NCBI GenBank assembly: GCA_029216955.1
Contig: JANAVB010015600.1
Span: 31,323,874-31,387,873 of the forward strand
DNA from: Iris pallida
Taxonomy: Eukaryota; Streptophyta; Magnoliopsida; Asparagales; Iridaceae
Reading direction: 5' to 3'
Length of the DNA: 64,000 nucleotides
Shown: in pieces, positions 56,917 through 64,000 of the stretch
Layout: each line of letters starts with the position of its first letter
How positions within the stretch are numbered: position 1 is the stretch's first letter
Program-made: the position numbers and the translations under genes
The notes under the pieces: model-generated
What the model saw: the letters and a program-made list of their open reading frames with translations, nothing else
Told to the model about the DNA's origin: nothing
Database searches by the model: none

Positions 56917-58337
56917 TTAATTAATATTATTGACATCTAAAATTTCTAATTTTTGACGTAAATAATTGAAATGATCTTCTGCTAGAGGTTTTGTAAAAAT
57001 GTCAGCCAATTGATTCTGTGTGTCTATGTATACAAGGTCTATATCTCCATTTTGTTGATGATCTCTAAGAAAATAATGTCGAATCTCGATATGTTTAGTA
57101 CGAGAGTGACATACTGGATTCTTAGTCAAATTAATAGAACTAGTGTTATCACAGAAAATGGGTATGTGTGTGTAATGCAATCCAAAGTCTTCTAAAGTTT
57201 GTTTCATCCACAAAATTTGTGCACAACAACGTCCTGCGACGATATACTCAGCCTCAGTGGTTGATAATGCGACATAATTTTACTTCTTGCTAAACCAAGA
57301 GGCTAGAGCTTTTCCAAGGAAATGACATGTATCGCTGGTACTTTTTCTATCTACTTTGCATCCGACAAAATTAGCATCAGAATAATCGGTTAGGTCAAAT
57401 GACGTGGTTTTAGGATACCATAAGCTGACAGAAGAAGTACCTTTAAGGTATCGGAAGATACGCTTAACTGCGGAGAGATGTGATTCCTTAGGATTGGCTT
57501 GAAAACGTGCACACAAGCAAACACTAAACATAATATCTGGTCGACTAGCAGTTAAGTACAGTAAGCTACTGATCATACCTAGATACTTACGTATGTCGAC
57601 GGGTTTGGCTTGTTCATCAATATCAAGCTTAGTTGAAGTCGCCATTGGAGTGCTAAGTGGTTTGACTGCTTCCAGGTCGAACTTCTTTAATAGATCTTTT
57701 GTGTACTTTGCTTGATTTATGAACGTTCCATTGTTGGTTTGTTTGATTTGCAGTCCGAAAAAGAATTTCAGCTCGCCCACATGCTCATCTCAAACTCATT
57801 CTGCATACACTTTAAAAATTCTTGACAAAGAGATTCATCAGTAGATCCAAAAATAATATCATCTACATAGATTTGAATCAAAAAAAGATTGTTATTCAAA
57901 GATTTTATAAACAGTGTAGTGTCAACCTTTCCCTTTAAAAAACCATTATCAAGTAGAAAAGAGCTTAGACGATCGTACCAAGCACGAGGGGCTTGTTTCA
58001 AACCATATAAGGCTTTCTTCAACATGAAAACATAATCAGGATTTTTGAAATCAGTAAAACCTGGAGGTTGAGCTACATAAACTTTTTCTTTTATAAAACC
58101 ATTCAAAAATGTGCTTTTAACATTCATTTAAAATAACTTGAAATTATGAAAACATGCAAATGCACATAACATGCGAATGGATTCTAATCTCGCAACTGGG
58201 GCATAAGTCTCATCGTAGTCGATACCTTCTTCTTGATTGCATCCTTGAGCTATAAGTCGAGCCTTATTACGAGTCACTAAACCATTCTCATTCGGTTTGT
58301 TTCGGAATACCCAACGGGTGCCAATGACCGGATGATC
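56917..58337 (-). pseudogene. pol: Copia L pol: reverse transcriptase and RNase H, broken
   Basis: From the M junction it reads HPVIGTRWVFRNKPNENG, RLIAQGCNQEEGIDYDETYAPVAR, then a TAA at 58128, then [28 protein letters not shown] and [10 protein letters not shown] frame change near 57775 is followed by [19 protein letters not shown], a stop near 57280, and RNase H (CDNTSSINLTKNPV, RTKHIEIRHYFLRD, LADIFTKPL) ending at 56917. Integrase and gag would lie beyond element M. Confidence 0.92.
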
Positions 58338-59539
58338 AATCGTGTCATGACCCGCACCCTAAAGTAAGGGCACGAGAAGTGGGTACGTCCAGCCTACGTC
58401 GCAGTGTCGGCGGTAGAACGCTGTCCTAGGTCAATCATCTAACAATATATAAGGTACCTGCACAGTATATACACTCGGAATGGAGGTGACATAGCAAATA
58501 CAGTCTCAATCACATCTAAGGGAGAATACGATAAAAAGATAGATAGATATGAACGAAATGAATCCACAGAGATACAATCAGATAGAAGTCTAAGTGTCTA
58601 AGATAATACAAATCTAGATAATATCTCAAAATCCTAATACAGTAATCCAGAGAATGTAAATACAATAAAAGACATCATAGACTAAAGGAGTCTCATCCAC
58701 TGCTAAGGGGTCCTGCTGCTGGTCCAGGTCACAACAGTCCTTTAGGATAGTCTCGTAATATGTGGAACAGAACGACTCAGCCTCGTCCTCTGTAATATTT
58801 TCAACAGGTCCAGTCAGGATAGGAGCGAGTACAATACATTTCAACAAATCATAACATGTTAGAAAATATAAACATGCTAGAGAGTAAGATACATAAAACT
58901 GAAAGAACACCATCATGTAAAAGAGAGACTGTAAGTAAATAGCTACAATATATAAGAGAACTATCAGTGACTAGTGATTCAGAGCACAAGATGGTTATGT
59001 AAACGGTACGATGTTGTACACGAGTAATCTATAGAGGTTGTACACGAGTAAGCTACAAGATTGAGTACATAACTACTTCTACTCTCCCGCCCCAATCAAT
59101 ACACAAGAATCCAGTCAAGTTATGTTATTGCACACGAAGTATAGTTGTACACGATGATCATGTGAGAACATGAGTATACACGATTTTACACGATTTGTAC
59201 ACGAATAACACGAACACAAGGAGTACACGATGCTCATGATAAAGTACACGAACATAAAATACCCGATGTATCCGCTAAGGGGATAACATCGCACGACAAG
59301 ATCCATATAGCACTAATCCGTGTTACCAACGTGTCAGCATCAAGTAAAGTAATATAAAGCAGGAAATATAATCATAAACAAGATATAAAATGATCAGAGA
59401 ATGTACTCGCCTGGTATCCTAAATATCTGAAGAGGATATACTGTCTGAGGAGTGGTGTCTATCTCCTATAGAACTGTACGAGTCACTACATGTCTAAAAT
59501 AGTAAAATAGACTGCTACAATGCATCTACATGATGTTTG

Positions 59540-59655
59540 GGGTCAATCTAGGCTAAAGTCAACCCTTGGTCAACTCTAGTCAATTATACTAGTCAAACTA
59601 GGTCAACTAGGTCAAGCCTAACCCAAACAAATCTCACTAGGCCTAACCATGTTTA
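59540..59655. promoter_or_regulatory. GTCAA (W-box-like) cluster in LTR M
   Basis: About eight GTCAA words in 115 bases, about 1.2 kb from the LTR end, matching those of D and E. Confidence 0.4.
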
Positions 59656-59849
59656 TCCTAGTATCCACACACAATACAAGTCATACTAGTCATCAACACA
59701 CATCCACATGAGCATTTATGCCATACACATAGGCTACGTACCATATATATAGCCTACAGGCCATGTGGTCTACATCACACATTCCCACACATTATATATA
59801 TATACTAATTTAATATTAATTATCATACACAGATACATATAGGCCACAT

Positions 59850-59860
59850 TATTATATCAA

Positions 59861-59913
<53 letters not shown>

Positions 59914-59923
59914 ATTATATCAA

Positions 59924-59960
<37 letters not shown>
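59850..59960. repeat. Duplicated (AT)n microsatellite unit
   Basis: The segment TTATTATATCAAGC followed by a pure AT run occurs twice (from about 59848 and from about 59912), so the flank and repeat were duplicated together. Confidence 0.9.
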
Positions 59961-59961
<1 letters not shown>

Positions 59962-61079
59962 TTAAATATAGTGATATAGAGAGAGGTACATGTGTATGTG
60001 TGAGTATTGGTGTACCTTATGTGTGTGTGTATAGTGAATATAGGGAAACAATTTCAGATTTTGAGTGATGTGTGTGTGTGTGTGTGGCAAGTTGGAGACA
60101 GTGATGTGTATGGCATAGAAAAACTGTGAAATGTGTAAACAGTGATGTGTCAATGTGTTTTAGAAGTAACAGTGCAATATGAGTGTGGGTGCAGGTGTAG
60201 GGCAATGGAAACCTGTAGGGTGTGCAATGTGTGTAGTGATCTCAGGAAAAGTGATTTGTGTGTGTGTGTGTATGTGTGTGGGGGTATTGGGAATCAGTGT
60301 AATGTAGATTAAGGTGTGTGTGATACATGACCAAGTGTGTGTGAATATATGGTACATGACAGTAGCTTGTAGGTTCTCAGCCTAGATCCCAAATCAGTCC
60401 ATGTGTGTGTGAGCATATTGGCTAGGGTGTGTGTGTGTGGTACTAACATGTTCTCAGGATACATGACAGCTAGTGTAATAGGATTCAGTGATGTGTGTAT
60501 AGCTACGAGAGTATGACAGTAAAGGGTGTTGTGTGTAGGGATATGTGTAATGAAGAACATTGTAATAAAATCTCAGGAATTCAATGTATATAAATAATGT
60601 GAGTTATCAAGAACAGTTCTCAGGAAAAATTCAAGTGTTCTCAGGAAACTGAAATCAAGGCATTGTGTTTCAGGAAATTAGTGCAAGGTGAGTGAAGCTT
60701 GTAGGGTGTTCTCAGATGACAGTTAGCTAGGTTGGATTCTTAGGAATTCAGAAAACAGTGTAACCTGGAATCAGTGAAATGCACATAATTTTAGGAATTC
60801 GTTCTCAGGAACAGAGAACAATGACAGTCCTATTGACAGTATAATTTAACAGTTCAAAACCCATTTCAAAATCCTAATTCTCAAACACAATCATAAACCA
60901 ACATTTAACAATCTAATACATGTGTAAATGAACTAATCCAGATTATTACACATCAATAAATTAATTTAAAATAAAATCTAAATACGAAATTAACAATCAG
61001 TAAACCTATGTATCAGGACATTGGGGGAAATTCAATTCAAATACTAAAACACAAGGAAATTCAAGAGTGATGGTGGGTA

Positions 61080-61770
61080 ATGGGTTTGTGTAGAATTGTA
61101 GGTGTCACCCAGGTTGTCTCGTGTCCACAAAAGCGGACACGACGTGTCCAATCACGAAAACACGCACATATAAGGAATGATTCACAGACAGCCTCGTCCA
61201 GCGAGGACACGGTCTTGTGCACACGACACATGACACGACAAGCCACGTGCACGTGTCCTTAGGTTCGCCAGGACTAGGAGAACATGTCTAGGTGTCTGCC
61301 CCGTGTCCACGTGAATCGTGTCGCGTGTACGAGACGCGTATCAGACGCGATTCTCGCGTTCGTGCAGTCTAGGCAAAATCCAGTGCGAGTGAGATTTCTC
61401 TCTAACCACTCGATAAAACTCGACCAAACTTGGTCAGTGCAGTGTCAGACAGTGCCCCTAGCTTCTCCTAAAATCTTGGGTCAGATCGTATCTTGTCGTG
61501 TCTGCTGTGGTGTTCGAACAGCAGGGGACTGCACAGCATGGTGCTGTGTCTCGTTCGTGCGTGTTCCCGTGTCCAAACTGACACGATTCGTATCAAAAAC
61601 CAAATCAACAAGACACAAAATCAAATTATATATAGCACTACAATTTTGTTAAAATAGTTTTCAAAATTATAAATTTTCAGTTCTTTCAAGCATTTCATCA
61701 AACACATGCACTCTAACATTGATATGTGTCCGATACGAACACGAAACCTAATGCAAACGACACCAAACCT
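61080..61770. repeat. Degenerate GTGTCC/CACGTG array in LTR M
   Basis: TGTCC, GACACG and CACGTG words are frequent (for example CCACGTGCACGTGTCC at about 61242). Position in the LTR matches the arrays of D and E. Confidence 0.75.
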
Positions 61771-62102
61771 TCACTACAGCTAGGAGACACCTAGATCTAG
61801 GCTACCATGCAATAAAAACAGGAATTAAATAGAATTAGAGGGGTTTACCTATAGGTTGCAAGGATCAAGAAAAAAACCCCAAATCAAACGGTTCCCGTTG
61901 CTAGCCAAATCCTTCCAATTGCTCTAAGACTGAAATTGCTCCTCAAAATCAGCAAGTAGAGGTTGATTAGAATCATATGCAAAAGATTTGGGTCAAAAAG
62001 AATTGAAAATAGATTTACTAGGAATTTTGGAAAGTGGGGATTTACCTTTCTTTCTAAAAACTTGGTTGAGCACAAAAAAGGCAAGAACACATGAATAGGA
62101 TA

Positions 62103-62109
62103 TTAAATA
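62103..62109 (-). promoter_or_regulatory. TATA-box candidate of LTR M
   Basis: TATTTAA on the minus strand, about 350 bases from the LTR start, in the same relative place as in D and E. Confidence 0.4.
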
Positions 62110-62455
62110 GGGGTGGTAATCCTATTGTGGCTGGCCACTTAGGGTTTGGTTAGGGTTAGGGCTTCTAGTTATGGGCCATGGGCTTAAGTCATAAGTCATG
62201 AAATTTAAAATCATAAGTCATGAAATCAATGCACCTATTCTATTCCTCCTACTTGAAAACTAGATTCTAATAGCTAGAATGAGGTTAACTTAAGTTAGAC
62301 TAGGGTCACCATAGCTAGGGTTAGGTTCTAGGCTAGTCTACAAAGTCTCAATAAGTCAAAGTCACATATATCAATCACCAATTAAATAAATTAAATAAAA
62401 TTCAAAAATTTACCAAATGACCAAAATACCCTCAAGCTAAAATGTGGTAGTGACA

Positions 62456-62469
62456 AATCTACCCTCCTT
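62456..62469 (-). other. Element M polypurine tract
   Basis: AAGGAGGGTAGATT on the minus strand abuts the LTR start, as in element D. Confidence 0.8.
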
Positions 62470-62535
62470 AAAATAATTTTTTCCTCGAAATTAAAAGGCG
62501 AAACTAAACTGATGAGAAGGATAGACAATCATACC

Positions 62536-62959
62536 TCAGGGTCCAAACAGATATGGGTATCGCTCGCGCATCTCATCCTCCCGCTCCCAGGTAGACTCTC
62601 CTGGAGAATGATGCCTCCATGCGACGCGAACCAAGGGTATCACCTGATTTCTCAGCACCTTCTCTCGGTGATCCAGAATCTCCACAGGCTGCTCTGGATA
62701 ACTAAGAGTAGGTCCCACCTCAATCTCCAAATGATCAAGTACATGGCTAGGGTTAGCTACGTACCGTCTCAACTGTGATACGTGGAATACGTTGTGGACA
62801 CCCACTAGTGCAGGTGGCAAGTCTAGCCTGTAAGCTACGTCACCGACCCTCCCGCTGATCACGAAAGGTCCGATGAAGCGCGGGCTAAGCTTCCCACCTC
62901 CACCAAAACGTATGGTACCACGAGTCGGAGATATCCTCAGAAAAAACTATGTCTCCAAC
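62536..62959 (-). pseudogene. pol: Element M integrase C-terminus and chromodomain (last exon), frameshifted
   Basis: The exon begins VGDIVF just after the acceptor AG; one extra base shortly after shifts the frame relative to element D. From SGRVGDVAYRLDLPPAL the frame is intact through HNVFHVSQLRRY and the chromodomain-like VAWRHHSPGESTWEREDEM to the stop at 62536. Very similar to 15063-15484. Confidence 0.87.
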
Positions 62960-64000
62960 CTAATCGCAAACAAGGTCTCAAGTTACTAAATAATCAAACA
63001 TGATCAAACAACACAGCAATAACCTGCTTCTAATCCTATCACCAGTCAACTAAGTCAAACATAGTCAATGGTCAACTACTGGTCAACAACTAGTCAATTT
63101 GTCAATATCCAAGCATTTGGTCAACAACTGGTCAACTAAGTCAACTTGGACTATTGAGCCAATGGCTAATCTAGGGTTTAGACTAAAATAGACTATAGTA
63201 CAAAAAATAATTTCAAGACCAACTAAATCCTAAGTTCAAAACATACACATGTATACTCCACATTAAACTAGACTCATAACTTCTAACCCTTAGCCATAAC
63301 ACATACTCTAAAATACCTCACATAACCCTATATATCTTATCCTCTAATACCCATATATCCCTAATGTAACCCATAGAACCCACACTATTCTAAGTGTATC
63401 ATCTATGCATACATATAGACTAACCATTTCATATGCCTAATCTATATAATATATACAGAACCCCTTGACCCATATTACTTATCACATATATCCCTATAAT
63501 ATATACACAATGCATAGCATTAGCCTAACATGGAGGTTTACTAGCACAAGCAGCAATTTAATCAAAACAAAAGGGGCAGGACATGCAATGGTTAATATGA
63601 TATACTGCAGGATATGCAAGTGGTGAAAGTATGTGAAGTATAGGAATGAATGAGTACATGTGAGTCAAGGATATGCAAGGAATGTTATGTGAAGTGTAGG
63701 GCCAATTTGTGTAGACATTTCAGGTATACAGGATACTAAGGTAGTGCAGTAGTTCATCTATATACAGGACATGATCAAATTTATAGGTTATATGCCTAAG
63801 TAGCAGGGAATGAAGTGTCAATTGTAAGAGAGTGAAGTGTGAATTGTGTATCTGAGTCTAATGTGTCAGGAAAGTCGTGTGATATGATGAAGCACAAGAT
63901 GGCGTGTCCGAGTAGGACACGAAGGTCATGGGTGCAGGGTGTCATGTATAGGTCATGCATGTGAAGTTGGTTTTGAAAAAATAACTAATCTTGTGTTCCT
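62960..64000 (-). other. Noncoding sequence upstream of the element M last exon, probable long intron
   Basis: It starts (minus strand end) with ...GATTAG^GTTGGAGAC, the same acceptor position as the intron of D. The first roughly 75 bases resemble the D intron. Beyond about 63040 it differs: a GTCAA cluster (63040-63145), AT-rich sequence with ACCCATA and TATATCC words (63240-63520), and GTGTCC words (63905). No LTR end or other insertion boundary was found, and no coding. Confidence 0.5.

Larger units (their letters stand above)
58343..62455 (-). repeat. 3' LTR of element M (4.11 kb)
   Basis: Start TGTCACTACCACATTTTAGC at 62455 and end GGGTCATGACA at 58343 (minus strand). It holds a TATA candidate (62103-62109), GTGTCC/CACGTG array (61770-61080), TG-repeat tracts (60520-60010), (TA)n (59960-59861), GTCAA cluster (59655-59540), AATGTACTCGCCTG (59400-59413), ACACGA repeats (59230-59000) and terminal conserved blocks. 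No gene is inside. Confidence 0.92.
53419..64000 (-). mobile_element. Element L: Sirevirus-like Ty1/copia retrotransposon, 5' part outside window, interrupted by M
   Basis: On the minus strand: pol (58337-56917), a downstream extra frame (56308-55060), a polypurine region and the 3' LTR (54483-53419). It inserted in element C beside ACCAG (53414-53418). An extra frame between pol and the 3' LTR and a copia pol with YVDD and RTKHIEIRHYFLRD fit Sireviruses. Element M interrupts pol at 58342, so the rest of L lies right of the window. Confidence 0.82.
58343..64000 (-). mobile_element. Element M: chromodomain Ty3/gypsy retrotransposon, 5' part outside window
   Basis: On the minus strand only the 3' end is present: intron (64000-62960), last pol exon (62959-62536), polypurine tract (62469-62456) and 3' LTR (62455-58343). 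It is closely related to element D. It sits in copia L pol; the left flank AATCG (58338-58342) should recur right of the window. Confidence 0.88.

Noticed and set aside
60017..60560. His/Thr-rich frames on the minus strand
   Set aside because: Translations of GT-repeat tracts in LTR M.

Overview
This window looks like a heterochromatic, transposon-packed stretch of a flowering-plant nuclear genome. I see no host gene in it. The evidence for a plant is a chromodomain Ty3/gypsy gag-pol, plant Ty1/copia pol with a tRNA-iMet primer site, a CACTA/En-Spm transposon with TNP2, DUF4216/DUF4218 and Ptta-type transposase genes, and a Tourist-like MITE. I cannot name the species.

Layout, with letters used throughout. 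A (1-8640, plus) is a Ty3/gypsy element whose 5' end lies outside the window; its 3' LTR meets, tail to tail, a related LTR B (8641-11198, minus). From 11199 to 11516 is unassigned. D (11522-39254, minus) is a chromodomain Ty3/gypsy element flanked by the 5-bp duplication CAAGC. Solo LTR E (16198-21264, duplication CGAAG) lies in its integrase, and solo LTR F (23986-24622 plus 34529-37115, duplication CCTGG) lies in its gag. F is itself split by CACTA transposon G (24623-34528), which carries an inserted solo-LTR-like element H (26282-27236, ACCGT) and MITE I (33525-33882, TAA).

C (plus) resumes at 39260 with the end of its 5' LTR, then gag, protease, RT and RNase H. It is interrupted by a complete copia element J (41541-49282, duplication GGGTC), by solo LTR K (50927-53181, duplication CACAT) and by a Sirevirus-like copia element L (from 53419, minus, leaving the window). 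L is interrupted in pol by another Ty3/gypsy element M (from 58343, minus, leaving the window). Reading frames close up when each insert is removed with one copy of its duplication, which supports the nesting order.

Every coding region seen is broken. The breaks are mostly in-frame stop codons rather than frameshifts, and several catalytic aspartates have become asparagine, as expected from long-term decay of methylated cytosines. The most interesting points are: an apparent spliceosomal intron in the integrase C-terminus of D and M; a near-spacerless LTR inverted repeat at 8640; degenerate short-motif arrays (GCATG, GTGTCC/CACGTG, GTCAA) at matching places inside several LTRs and in the CACTA element; and a young-looking copia element that already has eight in-frame stops.
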